Below, piece after piece: positions 1 to 7,986 of a stretch of DNA of 59,896 nucleotides (positions are counted from its first letter, which is position 1; each line of letters starts with the position of its first letter). The translations under genes were made by a program, and so were the position numbers. The DNA comes from a virus. Below the pieces are notes generated by a model. It saw only the letters and a list, made by a program, of their open reading frames with translations, searched no databases and was not told the origin of the DNA. The stretch lies in IMG/VR virus record IMGVR_UViG_3300020391_000476, positions 1-59,896 of that record. One strand, written 5' to 3'.

Positions 1-1210
1 GAACTTTTAACATTTTCTTCCATAATTCTTTTGCAGGAGTAACTCGGTAATTTTTTATTAAACCTTTTTCTGCTTCACCGCATAATTGATTATATTTTTT
101 GTCAAATTCATTTCCGAAACAATCATGAAGGGCAGTTTCTTTAGGGTCAAAAAAGTACCATGCATCATCATTTTGAACTCTTCTCATAAATTCGTCTGGA
201 ATCCATGAAGCGGTATTCATGTCATGGCATCTTAATCTGTCATCCCCAGTATTTCTCCTAAGGTTTAAAAAGTCTTCAAAATCTAAATGCCAAGGTTCGA
301 GGTATGCGCACCCTGCGCCTGGACGTTTTCCGCCTTGATTAACAGCAACCAATAGATCGTTGTAAATTTTTAACCAAGGTACCAAGCCACTAGATATCCC
401 ATTAGTACCCTGGATATGAGAGCCTGTTGAACGAAATGGTGTTACATCTAAGCCTAGTCCACCAGCGTACTTAGATTTTCTAGCTTCTTGCCAAGCTCCA
501 TCAAAAATTCCATCAATACTGTCATCGAAAGTGTTTAAATAACAAGAACTTAATTGAGACTTGACTGTGCCGCTATTAAATAATGTGGGAGTTGAGGAAG
601 TATAAAGCATTTGACTTAACATGTCATAAAACTCTATAGCTTTTTCAGTTTTATCTTTTTCATTTATCGCTAAACCCATCGCAATTCTCATCCAGAAACA
701 TTGAGGAGCTTCCATTATTTTATCGTCTTGCCTAATAAAATATCTATCAAAAAGTATTTGTATACCTAAATACTTAAATTTTTTATCTCTTCTGATTTTT
801 AAAGCTTCAGAAAGTTTTTGTAAATCAAAGTCGAGCAGTTTCTTGTTGAGGCGGTTTAACTTTACTAGTTTTTTTGTATTTTGTATAAAACTCTTTCTGT
901 ACTGAAGAGAAAAAGTATCTGAGTCTACTCCTTCTTTAAATACTTCTTTATATAAGCAGTTAAGTAATAGTCTTGCAGCTGCAAATGAGTAGTTAGGTTC
1001 TTTTTCTATCTTTTCTCTAGCTGACAAAATAAGAGCCGTGTCTATTTCTTTTGTGGTAATTTTATCAAAAAGTTGAAGTTGAGCATCTAAAACAATTTCA
1101 CTGGCAGAAACATCTTCTATCTCTTCACAAGCTCTTTGAGCGCTGGCGTTAATCTTATCTACTTGAAACTCTTCTAAGCGGCCATTGCGCTTTTTAACTT
1201 TTATATCCAT
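1..1210 (-). CDS. nrdA: Ribonucleoside-diphosphate reductase, large (alpha) subunit, class I, partial
   Basis: Reduces ribonucleotides to deoxyribonucleotides for phage DNA synthesis. I translated the minus strand from the ATG at 1210-1208; the frame stays open to the left edge, giving about 403 N-terminal residues, and the C-terminal half lies outside the window. Residues 1-90 form an ATP-cone domain (opens MDIKVKKRNGRLEEF). The catalytic barrel follows, with APQCFWMRIAMG, the STPTLFNSG stretch and the redox-cysteine motif LSSCYLNTF (Cys near residue 220). Next come the substrate/loop motifs KYAGGLGLDVTPFRSTGS, PGAGCAYLEPWH and FLNLRRNTGDD, all hallmarks of NrdA. The start is supported because the ATP cone begins there. 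There is no obvious Shine-Dalgarno sequence. The small subunit NrdB is not in the window. Confidence 0.96.
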   Translation of the reverse strand, partial: MDIKVKKRNGRLEEFQVDKINASAQRACEEIEDVSASEIVLDAQLQLFDKITTKEIDTALILSAREKIEKEPNYSFAAARLLLNCLYKEVFKEGVDSDTFSLQYRKSFIQNTKKLVKLNRLNKKLLDFDLQKLSEALKIRRDKKFKYLGIQILFDRYFIRQDDKIMEAPQCFWMRIAMGLAINEKDKTEKAIEFYDMLSQMLYTSSTPTLFNSGTVKSQLSSCYLNTFDDSIDGIFDGAWQEARKSKYAGGLGLDVTPFRSTGSHIQGTNGISSGLVPWLKIYNDLLVAVNQGGKRPGAGCAYLEPWHLDFEDFLNLRRNTGDDRLRCHDMNTASWIPDEFMRRVQNDDAWYFFDPKETALHDCFGNEFDKKYNQLCGEAEKGLIKNYRVTPAKELWKKMLKV

Positions 1211-1288
1211 GGACTAATTTACACAGGGGTTAAGGTGTATTCCTTAAAATTAAACAATAACTTTGATTTTGTGATAATAACAAAAGAG

Positions 1289-1308
1289 TTAGTGTATGGC
1301 AACACTAA
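1289..1308 (-). terminator. Weak hairpin after the sugar operon
   Basis: TTAGTGT and ACACTAA form a 7-bp perfect stem with a 6-base loop in the 133-base gap between gmd and nrdA. Read leftward it is followed by CTCTTTTGTTATT, a broken U-rich run. It could be a weak intrinsic terminator for the seven-gene sugar operon. The stem is short and AT-rich, so the call is tentative. No clear promoter for nrdA is visible in the rest of the gap. Confidence 0.3.
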
Positions 1309-1343
1309 ACTTCTTAAAAGTTATTAACAATTTATAAACGGAT

Positions 1344-2387
1344 TTACAATTTCGATTTAAATAGCTCATAATCACTGAGATACATTTTTTTTACAAGACT
1401 TTTAAAAGTTATTTTGGGTTTCCAGTTTAAATGTTTTTCAGCTAAAGAATAGTCGGCGCAAAGTTTGTGGACTTCTGCTGGCCTATAAAAATTTGAGTCT
1501 ATTACAATAATTGGATTTTTTTTGTAAAAATATTTTTCGTTCTCAAATTCTCCTTCTCTTGTAAAATCAATGTTAGCGCAAGCTAAACATGTTTCTATAA
1601 AATTTCTAACTGAATTCATTTTTCCAGAACCTATGACGTATTCTAAAGGTTTGTCTTGGTTTAACATTAACCAGACAGATTTTATAACATCTTCTGCGTC
1701 AGACCAATCTCTTTTTGCATCTAGATTTCCAAGTCTAATTGGCTCAAAACTTTTGTTTTTTTCTATACAGTGTTTTATTCTAGCTATCCCGTGACTAATT
1801 TTTCTGGTCACAAAATCTAAACCCCTTCTTGGTCCTTCATGATTGAATAACCAGCCTTGTATGGCGTAAAGATTATAAGATTCTCTGTAAACTCTAACAA
1901 TATGTCTTGCTGCGCATTTTGCAGCTCCATAAGGAGATTGGGGTCTAAGTGGGTGAGATTCACTTTGAGGTGTAGAAATTACGTCTCCAAATTCTTCAGA
2001 AGAACCTGCGTTATAAAAGCGGCATTGGGGGGCAAATCTCCTTATTGATTCAAGGATATGGAGAACTGCATCAGCATCTGTGTTCCAAGTTTGAATTGGA
2101 TAATTCCAACTGCCAGCGACAAAAGATTGTGCTCCAAAATTTATAAAATAATCTGGTTGTATATCAATGATAACATCTCTTATACTATGAGCGTCATTCA
2201 AGTCCATATTAAGCAGCTTGAACCTAGGCTCATTTTCTAAATGCAAAATATTGTCATGATTTTTAACGCTAAGCCTGCGGGCAGTTCCGTATATTGTAAA
2301 ATCACTTTCGCTAAGTATTTGCAGTAAATAATCTACCATGTGACTGCCGTCTTGACCTGTGACGCCTGTTATTATAATTTTTTTCAT
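1344..2387 (-). CDS. gmd: GDP-mannose 4,6-dehydratase
   Basis: Converts GDP-mannose to GDP-4-keto-6-deoxymannose, the precursor of GDP-fucose and other deoxyhexoses. It is a 347-residue short-chain dehydrogenase, close to the usual ~350-370 of the family. Visible are the N-terminal Rossmann motif GVTGQDGSHMVDYLL, the AGSSEEFG active-site segment, the catalytic Y-x3-K in SPYGAAK, and the Gmd-specific FNHEGPRRGLDFVTRKI. The RDWSDAEDV substrate-binding region is also present. It is the last gene of the minus-strand sugar operon and overlaps the upstream GT2 gene by 4 bp, so translation is probably coupled. Together with the neighbouring glycosyltransferases it suggests that the phage makes or modifies a deoxysugar glycan on its virion, its DNA or the host surface. 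Confidence 0.93.
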   Translation of the reverse strand: MKKIIITGVTGQDGSHMVDYLLQILSESDFTIYGTARRLSVKNHDNILHLENEPRFKLLNMDLNDAHSIRDVIIDIQPDYFINFGAQSFVAGSWNYPIQTWNTDADAVLHILESIRRFAPQCRFYNAGSSEEFGDVISTPQSESHPLRPQSPYGAAKCAARHIVRVYRESYNLYAIQGWLFNHEGPRRGLDFVTRKISHGIARIKHCIEKNKSFEPIRLGNLDAKRDWSDAEDVIKSVWLMLNQDKPLEYVIGSGKMNSVRNFIETCLACANIDFTREGEFENEKYFYKKNPIIVIDSNFYRPAEVHKLCADYSLAEKHLNWKPKITFKSLVKKMYLSDYELFKSKL

Positions 2388-3019
2388 GAATTGTAAGACA
2401 CAAGTGGCGCATCAAGGTAAATGCCCCTGTATTTATTAAATACTAAATCTTGACAAAATTTACCATCTTCTTTTCTGTAATAAAGTCTAGATTCATTAAA
2501 TTTTAATGTTTTAAATATTTCTGTTTTTATCGTTATATGTGCATGATGAATGGATAGATTCTTATCTATATGTAAATTTGTACAAGCATGATTTATGCTG
2601 AAATTATGATATATGTCAATATTTAAAGATTTAAGCGTTTGAAATTTTGAGTTATTAGTTTGGTAATTATGAAGTAAAAAATCGTAACCTTGGATGTAAT
2701 GTTTGCAAAATTCAATTTTTTGAGGATGAGGAATGTCGTCAACATCAAAAAACATAATATACTCCGCATCACTCATTAATGCTCCTGCGTTTCTGGCAGA
2801 TGACTGCATCCACCTTTCTTCTTGATTTGTGATTTTTATTGGAACAGCATTGCCGCAAATTTTAAAATTTTGATATATTTCTAAAAATTGATTCTTAACG
2901 CCGCTTGAGGATATTATAATTTCGTCTGGTGATATTGTTTGTTTTTGGAATTCATTTAATAATCCATCAAGCAAATGAAAGTCTAAGTCGCAACACGTGA
3001 TGCATAGAGATAAATTCAT
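2384..3019 (-). CDS. Family 2 glycosyltransferase (GT-A fold)
   Basis: Likely transfers a sugar from a nucleotide-sugar donor. It is 211 residues long, short for GT2. The N-terminus MNLSLCITCCDLDFHLLDGL gives the first beta strand, followed by QKQTISPDEIIISSSG. The metal-binding DxD-type motif is in MFFDVDDIPHPQKIEF near residue 95. The C-terminus contains RKEDGKFCQDL, like the ED-x-x-F segment of GT2 enzymes that often precedes the catalytic base. The acceptor is unknown. It starts one base after the stop of the exostosin-like gene and overlaps gmd by 4 bp. Confidence is high for the fold and low for the substrate. Confidence 0.8.
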   Translation of the reverse strand: MNLSLCITCCDLDFHLLDGLLNEFQKQTISPDEIIISSSGVKNQFLEIYQNFKICGNAVPIKITNQEERWMQSSARNAGALMSDAEYIMFFDVDDIPHPQKIEFCKHYIQGYDFLLHNYQTNNSKFQTLKSLNIDIYHNFSINHACTNLHIDKNLSIHHAHITIKTEIFKTLKFNESRLYYRKEDGKFCQDLVFNKYRGIYLDAPLVSYNS

Positions 3020-3898
3020 TTAACGTAAGAAATGAGAGCGTCTAGAACGGAAATAAATCTCTATAGTTTTATGGAGATTGTTTAGTTTAAAAAACTTGTT
3101 GTATATCTCATGCCCGTTTTTAATCATTACCCGCGCAACATTTTGAGGAGGTATCATATTAATGACACTATCTACAGAGGATTCACTAACAAAGATACAA
3201 GAGTCTTCCCAGTTTACATGGTTAGAGATTGGCATCTCTAACCCATCAGAGAATATCACAGGTATAGAGCCTAGCGCAAAAGAATCCCAAATTCTTATGG
3301 TTGATGGGCCTGTCCCACGAGGACATAACGAAAAAACGCACTCTGATAAAGATTTTGCATAATCGGTCTCCATTTGGGCGCGAGCTTCATCGCTTTTCTC
3401 AAAGTGCCATGCGCCTGTATCTATTAAGTTGAAATCAGGATGATTTTTGTAATGATTGAATATTTTTTTACGAGTTTCATGGGTGCAAGAGGCTCCATGA
3501 AAACAAAAAAGATTAGGACGATTAGAGAGGGGTATGGGTTTCGCTATAGGATCAAAGGGGGTGAAGTGAGGTATAGATATATAATTATCCCCTTTGGTAG
3601 CATGTGGAGTAAAAAGAAGACAATTCTCGGGCATCACCAAACGAATAACATCTATATGCTGACATATGAAAACTAAAGTTTTAGTTATAGGGTATCTCTC
3701 TCTGAGAGACTGTAAAAAACGATTAATTAATAAAATGTTTCTATTATTTTTGTTAATAAGATCGGCAAAGGGAAACTTCATAAAAAGATAGTCTTCTTTA
3801 ATCTTAAGGTTTTCTTTTTCTAAGTTACCCCAAATAGTTTCTTCTGTGGAAACTAAGTCTTCACAATAATCAAAGCTTAATATTTCCTCTATAATCAT
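3020..3898 (-). CDS. Exostosin-like glycosyltransferase (GT47 type)
   Basis: A 292-residue GT-B type enzyme. The C-terminal half carries the exostosin signature: FCFHGASCTHETRKKIF, then FSLCPRGTGPSTIRIWDSFA and GSIPVIFSDGLEMPI, corresponding to the family pattern CPRG-x-G-x-S-x-R-x-x-(D/E) followed by G-x-x-P-V-I. The gene overlaps the upstream FkbM gene by 4 bp. Together with the next three upstream genes it is visibly richer in GC than the flanking genes (see findings), which may mark a separate origin. Donor and acceptor sugars cannot be told from the sequence. Confidence 0.8.
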   Translation of the reverse strand: MIIEEILSFDYCEDLVSTEETIWGNLEKENLKIKEDYLFMKFPFADLINKNNRNILLINRFLQSLRERYPITKTLVFICQHIDVIRLVMPENCLLFTPHATKGDNYISIPHFTPFDPIAKPIPLSNRPNLFCFHGASCTHETRKKIFNHYKNHPDFNLIDTGAWHFEKSDEARAQMETDYAKSLSECVFSLCPRGTGPSTIRIWDSFALGSIPVIFSDGLEMPISNHVNWEDSCIFVSESSVDSVINMIPPQNVARVMIKNGHEIYNKFFKLNNLHKTIEIYFRSRRSHFLR

Positions 3899-4512
3899 TG
3901 GGCGTCCTGATCGTAACGAACAAATGTATACTCTTTGCCATTAGGGGTGTACTGCATCGTATATTCCAGTTCGTGAAGTTTTTTAAGGCAGTTAAGCGTG
4001 TCCTGCTCAGTAAAATGAGTGCAAAAATGATGGAACTCTATGCAGAGTTGAGGTACCTTTAGTTCTTTAGTATTTTCTATTATTTCATATTCCGCTCCCT
4101 CTATATCCATTTTTATTACCGCAGTATCTGGGTGTAAGAATAGGAGTTCATTTAGTGTTATAGTGTCACAAATGTGAAATTCATCGGAAGAGTTTTCGTT
4201 AGAGGATAAAATAGACTCAGATACATAGTCGGGGTTTTTTTGTTTAAAAATCTTTATATTTTTGTCCCCAGAGCCAATTAAAGCTTTTTTGATTAAATGA
4301 AAATTAGGAATGTCTTGGGACGCAATGAAATCATGGGATTTAGGAGTGGGGTCCACGCCGATGATAGAGCACGATTTAAGGTTAATCAGGTGTAGATCAA
4401 AGGTTATATCCTCTCCCACTCCCGCAGATATTATTGTAGAACGCTCAGGTATGAGATCGGGAGAAAGAAACCACCCTCCATAATCACTACCCATATAGTT
4501 AAAATTAATCAT
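3895..4512 (-). CDS. FkbM-family SAM-dependent methyltransferase
   Basis: A 205-residue putative O-methyltransferase that probably methylates a sugar hydroxyl. The FkbM signature is visible: IIGVDPTPKSHDFI (end of the SAM-binding core), NFHLIKKALIG, then ITLNELL followed by TAVIKMDIEGAEYEIIEN, the highly conserved K-x-D-x-E-G-x-E box. LCIEFHHF near residue 160 matches the next strand. It sits inside the glycosyltransferase operon and overlaps the upstream gene by 8 bp, which fits capping or decoration of a glycan. Confidence 0.88.
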   Translation of the reverse strand: MINFNYMGSDYGGWFLSPDLIPERSTIISAGVGEDITFDLHLINLKSCSIIGVDPTPKSHDFIASQDIPNFHLIKKALIGSGDKNIKIFKQKNPDYVSESILSSNENSSDEFHICDTITLNELLFLHPDTAVIKMDIEGAEYEIIENTKELKVPQLCIEFHHFCTHFTEQDTLNCLKKLHELEYTMQYTPNGKEYTFVRYDQDAQ

Positions 4513-5344
4513 TGTATGTGATGTAAGATGAAAGTAAATTTTTGGAAGGTCCTTGAAATTGTAAACTATGGAATTTCACTTTTTTGTTATGGATTAGGTT
4601 ATAACCATAAGGATGATTATTTTTCATTTTTATTTCCTTAACGCCTTCATTCATGCGATATTCGTTGTCTAAATGATTGGTGGAATTATTTATGCTATGG
4701 TCAAACGAAGAGTCTTTATGGGAAATACTCGTTAATATGGTGGCAGGAGAAATAAGCTGAGAAAAATGCCACAGGGCGGTCATGTCGCAGACCCCTCCAG
4801 CTAGGTTATTTTCTTTATGGTGAGTCCATTTGGGTTCAAGGAGAGTGGTGAATTTTGATTTATCTTCGTAGAGAGATAACAAAAATTCGCAGAAAGCCTC
4901 GATTTTATTAAGGTTCCAATAAGAAGCTTCACCCGTAGCCGCCCACCTAAAATCTGGTTGATTGTCAGGTATCGAAAGGCCTAAATCAGGTTTATTGAAA
5001 TCGCTATAAGCTTCTTGAATGCATGAATAGATAAGATTGTCAGAGTCCGAATGAAACACAACATCTAGAGATTGGGCTTGCATGACATTTCGAAGGCATA
5101 TCCATCTTATAAAACTTAGGATTTCGAAGTTAGGATTATTGGTGTTAAGATGTCGATATGAGTTGAGGAATCGCTGCACATCCTTATTGTGATCATTGTA
5201 ATTAAAATGCACAACATTATCTACAGATCCTAGACGCGCATTAGAATCATCTCCAATTAAAATCGTTGGGTTTATGTGAGAAGACTGTTTTATTACATGC
5301 TCAAGGTAGGGCGCAAAGCCTAAATGGAAAAAGATAACTTTCAT
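4505..5344 (-). CDS. Putative glycosyltransferase with a DSD motif
   Basis: 279 residues. I do not recognise the family with confidence. The N-terminus MKVIFFHLGFAPYLEHVIKQ looks like a first Rossmann strand and helix. VVFHSDSDNLI near residue 97 carries a D-x-D motif after a hydrophobic strand, as in GT-A glycosyltransferases that bind Mg/Mn and a nucleotide sugar. The downstream segment ending in LAGGVCDMTALWHF resembles the acceptor-side region of such enzymes. It overlaps both neighbours in a sugar operon, which supports the assignment. It could also be an unrelated Rossmann-like enzyme. Confidence 0.55.
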   Translation of the reverse strand: MKVIFFHLGFAPYLEHVIKQSSHINPTILIGDDSNARLGSVDNVVHFNYNDHNKDVQRFLNSYRHLNTNNPNFEILSFIRWICLRNVMQAQSLDVVFHSDSDNLIYSCIQEAYSDFNKPDLGLSIPDNQPDFRWAATGEASYWNLNKIEAFCEFLLSLYEDKSKFTTLLEPKWTHHKENNLAGGVCDMTALWHFSQLISPATILTSISHKDSSFDHSINNSTNHLDNEYRMNEGVKEIKMKNNHPYGYNLIHNKKVKFHSLQFQGPSKNLLSSYITYND

Positions 5345-6003
5345 GTTAGTAAGTTAAATATAAAGTGCTTAACGGATTTCAATAGATTGATTTTATTCTC
5401 TAAGCCCACAGTGTAGTTTGCATGATGGACTAGCATAGTGGCTTTGCGATTTACCTCTATGTTAAAATACTCCTCGCCGTTGTAAATACGCCATTGATTG
5501 TCCATAGCCACAGTATAAAACTTAGACGATAAAGATTTGTAAGATATGCCTGAGGCGGGAAGCAGTTTATTCATTGCGTCTTGGTCTTCTAAAAATTCCT
5601 CTAGACGCTCTTCAATTTCTTCAAACAAAGACACAACCTTATCTGTACATCTCGTTATAAAAAACCCCGCGCATAGTCGTGTGCCGTCACTTTGAAAGGC
5701 CATATCTTTATCTCCTAGTTCTTTAATTAAAGTGGATTGAATGCTGCCATTTTTAGGGAAAAATTGAATATCACAGTCTCCGTGAACTATCATCCCTCCT
5801 TGATTTTCTTTTAAACCATTAATAATCACAGCAAGCTTCCGACGCATAGTATTGTTCCATCCATCTTCGCAGTAAGCTCCACTGGGACACTCTTGGTCGA
5901 ACTCTTCAGCTATCAGAGAAAATTCGTTGTGTGGGAAATTAGGAAGAAAGAAATCTTCATAAAGGCATTTATGACTAGGTGTATAAAAAGTGTAAAATTT
6001 CAT
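5341..6003 (-). CDS. Nucleotide-diphospho-sugar transferase-like glycosyltransferase
   Basis: 220 residues. The pattern matches the Nucleotid_trans family (GT77-like, PF03407 type): IVHGDCDIQFFPK with the D-x-D metal site near residue 77, AFQSDGTRLCAGFFITRC, and the EDQDAMNKLLP box, where the QDA/N pair is a family hallmark. A conserved late His pair (MLVHHANY) may also be functional. It overlaps the upstream end of the DSD-motif gene by 4 bp. The acceptor is unknown. Its base composition matches the GC-richer island of this operon. Confidence 0.75.
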   Translation of the reverse strand: MKFYTFYTPSHKCLYEDFFLPNFPHNEFSLIAEEFDQECPSGAYCEDGWNNTMRRKLAVIINGLKENQGGMIVHGDCDIQFFPKNGSIQSTLIKELGDKDMAFQSDGTRLCAGFFITRCTDKVVSLFEEIEERLEEFLEDQDAMNKLLPASGISYKSLSSKFYTVAMDNQWRIYNGEEYFNIEVNRKATMLVHHANYTVGLENKINLLKSVKHFIFNLLT

Positions 6004-6026
6004 TTATCAATAAGTTAACTGTATTT

Positions 6027-6821
6027 TTAGACATTTATCATACTGTTTATATTTCTTATTATTCTTCTTGCATTACCTGTATGAGTAGTCCCGTATTCTT
6101 TATATTTATCTCTAACCTCTTTTTCTTCGATCATTTTCCAAGAATGATTATTTGGATCAGTTGAAACCCCTGTAGGGTTATCATAATAGACACCAAGAAC
6201 GTCGTTTATCTTTTTCATTTTTGCTCCATTAGCGCCGCACCTTAGCCAAAATTCGTTGTCTGCAGCCGACTTGTAAGACTCATTAAAAAAACCGAATTTG
6301 TCATGTAAGGATTTCCTGTAAACAGGGGATTGGTGTGGAGGGTTGCAGTCTATTATATTTGCCATTGAGAAATCAGGAAAGTTGTACCTGAAAGCACTTT
6401 CTTTTAAAGCTACATCGTAACTGCAATTAATAGAGTTTGTTATAAGACTATCTGCGTAAACTAAATCAATATCTTTGTTTTGATCAAGATATGAGTGTTG
6501 AATTTCTAAAGCGTCTTTTCTTTTTGAATCGTCTAGATTTGCATTATTGAGCATTTCTCCAGAAGATTGTTGTATCGCTATATTCCAGCATGCATAGAGG
6601 CCTGGATCGCTGTCTAGTCTCAAATATTTAATATTTGAGTATTTGTCTTGGTAATTTTTTATTATTGTCGATTCTTGGTCTGGTGAGTTTGCGTCGATTA
6701 ATATCAACTCGCATTCATCAAAAATAGTTTGATTCGTTATATCATTCAGATAGTGGTCTATGTATTTGCCACCTTTAAATATTGAGCAAAAAATGCTTAC
6801 TTTAATTTTTTTACTTGACAT
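6027..6821 (-). CDS. Family 2 glycosyltransferase (first gene of the sugar operon)
   Basis: 264 residues with a clear GT2 N-terminal domain: KVSIFCSIFKGGKYIDHYL, then CELILIDANSPDQES, GLYACWNIAIQQSSGEML and the metal motif NANLDDSKRKDALE. The ANLDD motif plays the D-x-D role. SAADNEFWLRCGANG corresponds to the E/D-W acceptor region. It is the promoter-proximal gene of the operon. The ATG at 6821 lies about 8 bases after the predicted transcription start from a TATACA -10 element, so the leader would be very short and no Shine-Dalgarno is present. Confidence 0.85.
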   Translation of the reverse strand: MSSKKIKVSIFCSIFKGGKYIDHYLNDITNQTIFDECELILIDANSPDQESTIIKNYQDKYSNIKYLRLDSDPGLYACWNIAIQQSSGEMLNNANLDDSKRKDALEIQHSYLDQNKDIDLVYADSLITNSINCSYDVALKESAFRYNFPDFSMANIIDCNPPHQSPVYRKSLHDKFGFFNESYKSAADNEFWLRCGANGAKMKKINDVLGVYYDNPTGVSTDPNNHSWKMIEEKEVRDKYKEYGTTHTGNARRIIRNINSMINV

Positions 6822-6849
6822 ACTGGATTTATTTATGTATAATTGTATT

Positions 6850-6867
6850 CCTCAAACTTGTTTGAGG
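6850..6867. promoter_or_regulatory. 18-bp perfect palindrome, candidate operator
   Basis: CCTCAAAC-TT-GTTTGAGG is a perfect dyad in the divergent intergenic region, 29-46 bases upstream of the leftward GT2 start. A two-base loop is too tight for a stable RNA hairpin, so a binding site for a dimeric repressor or activator is more likely. It overlaps the expected -35 area of the leftward promoter (the -10 TATACA reads leftward from 6841). No repressor gene is seen nearby. Confidence 0.5.
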
Positions 6868-6918
6868 ATATCTCTTACGTATTCTTATATTATTATCTAA
6901 CGTTAATCTTAATAATAA

Positions 6919-6950
6919 TGTTGACATTACTTATGATATTATGTTAACAT
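6919..6950 (+). promoter_or_regulatory. Rightward promoter with two ATGTTRACAT dyads
   Basis: TTGACA at 6921-6926 is a consensus -35. An 18-base spacer leads to TAACAT at 6945-6950 (4 of 6 matches to TATAAT), 24 bases before the sigma-factor ATG. The -35 lies inside ATGTTGACAT (6919-6928) and the -10 lies inside the perfect palindrome ATGTTAACAT (6941-6950). The two near-identical 10-mers are 22 bp apart, about two helical turns, and sit where a repressor would block both promoter elements. Transcription should start near 6957 and give a leader of about 17 bases without a Shine-Dalgarno. Confidence 0.5.
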
Positions 6951-6973
6951 AGTCTCTTTTCAACAAATAATAC

Positions 6974-7606
6974 ATGAATCAATTTAATCATTTAATAGGA
7001 GAGGATATATCTGAAATGTCAGATATGGATCTGATAAACGGAATAAAGCGGCAAGGAAATTCAGGCGAATGTCTTTCTGAGTTAGTTTCTAGGCATAGTG
7101 GAATCTTTTTAAGCATGGTAAACAATTATACTCCGCCTTTAGTTTCTCCATACAAATCTCACAAAAACGAACTTATAGATGATAAGTGCTATTATATTTA
7201 TCAAGCCGCGCTTAAATATGACGATACAAAAAATACTAAATTTTCAACTTACTTAGGTAACGAAACCAGATGGATGTGTTTAAATTTATTTAACAGAGAT
7301 AAAAAAAGGAAAGTTACTGATATTGATCTAACTGACACTAGCGCAAAGCAAATCCCTGAAGACAAAGACGTAAATCAAGAACACTCAAAAAGAGATTTCC
7401 TTGACATAATTTTTAAAATGATAGAGAAGGACCCCGACTCAAGAATATCAAAAATTTTTAAAATGAGGTATAAAGACTCAGATACAAACAAAGTGACACC
7501 GTGGAAAAAGATAGGTGAAGAATTACAATTAAGTATTCAAGGATGTATAAACATTCACGATAAGACAATAGACAAAATCAAAAAGGAGTTAACAGCAGAT
7601 ATATGA
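6974..7606 (+). CDS. Phage sigma-70-family RNA polymerase sigma factor
   Basis: 210 residues. The middle contains a region-2-like block, YYIYQAALKYDDTKNTKFST followed by YLGNETRWMCLNLFNR, matching the sigma-70 pattern in which an A-x-x-KYD-x-x-K-x-x-x-FSTY box recognises the -10 element and binds the RNAP clamp. The C-terminus (TPWKKIGEELQLSIQGCINI) resembles region 4 (helix-turn-helix, -35 contact), though it is divergent. An acidic linker lies between them. Small phage sigma factors of this kind usually redirect host RNAP to late genes. It leads the rightward operon and ends in an ATGA overlap with ssb. The shared GTGTAT element at structural genes may be its target (inference). Confidence 0.82.
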   Translation: MNQFNHLIGEDISEMSDMDLINGIKRQGNSGECLSELVSRHSGIFLSMVNNYTPPLVSPYKSHKNELIDDKCYYIYQAALKYDDTKNTKFSTYLGNETRWMCLNLFNRDKKRKVTDIDLTDTSAKQIPEDKDVNQEHSKRDFLDIIFKMIEKDPDSRISKIFKMRYKDSDTNKVTPWKKIGEELQLSIQGCINIHDKTIDKIKKELTADI

Positions 7607-7986
7607 TAAATAAATTTATAGGAATAGGTAATCTTACGAAAGATCCAGAAAGTAAAAAATTAGGAGAATATTTTAAATGTGGATTCTCAATAGCTATAAA
7701 CTCAACCAAGGATGAAGTTATTTTCCTTGATATAGAATCGTGGGGAAAAACAGCTGAAAATTGTCAGAAGTTTATAAAAAAAGGTTCTCAAGTTTATATC
7801 GAAGGCAAAATAAAAATAAGTAAATGGGAAGATAAAAGTGGCAACAAAAAACAAAAATACTACATAAACGCTGACCTTGTAAGATTTCTTCAAAAAGATA
7901 AAAAGGAACATGACTCTTCTCCAAGAGAACCAGAGCCAGCACAAAGCGTAAAAGAAATCGTAAACGAAGAAGAAATGCCATTTTAA
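7603..7986 (+). CDS. ssb: Single-stranded DNA-binding protein
   Basis: 127 residues with one OB fold. The N-terminus MINKFIGIGNLTKDPESK is the classic SSB opening (family pattern N-x-x-x-L-x-G-x-L-x-x-D-P-E). FLDIESWGKTAENC and GSQVYIEGKIKISKWEDKSG are the standard strands 4 and 5. The tail after residue 100 is charged and proline-containing and ends in EEEMPF, the acidic tip through which bacterial-type SSBs recruit repair and replication partners. Start: ATGA overlap with the sigma gene, with GGAG 14 bases upstream. It coats ssDNA during phage replication and recombination. Confidence 0.93.
   Translation: MINKFIGIGNLTKDPESKKLGEYFKCGFSIAINSTKDEVIFLDIESWGKTAENCQKFIKKGSQVYIEGKIKISKWEDKSGNKKQKYYINADLVRFLQKDKKEHDSSPREPEPAQSVKEIVNEEEMPF

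Noticed and set aside
1570-2240. Plus-strand open frames opposite gmd
   Set aside because: They lie entirely within the antisense of a conserved gene and have no domain or start signal.
6850-6867. Palindrome interpreted as an intrinsic terminator
   Set aside because: Loop of two bases, no U-tract on either side, and it lies upstream of both operons rather than at an end.
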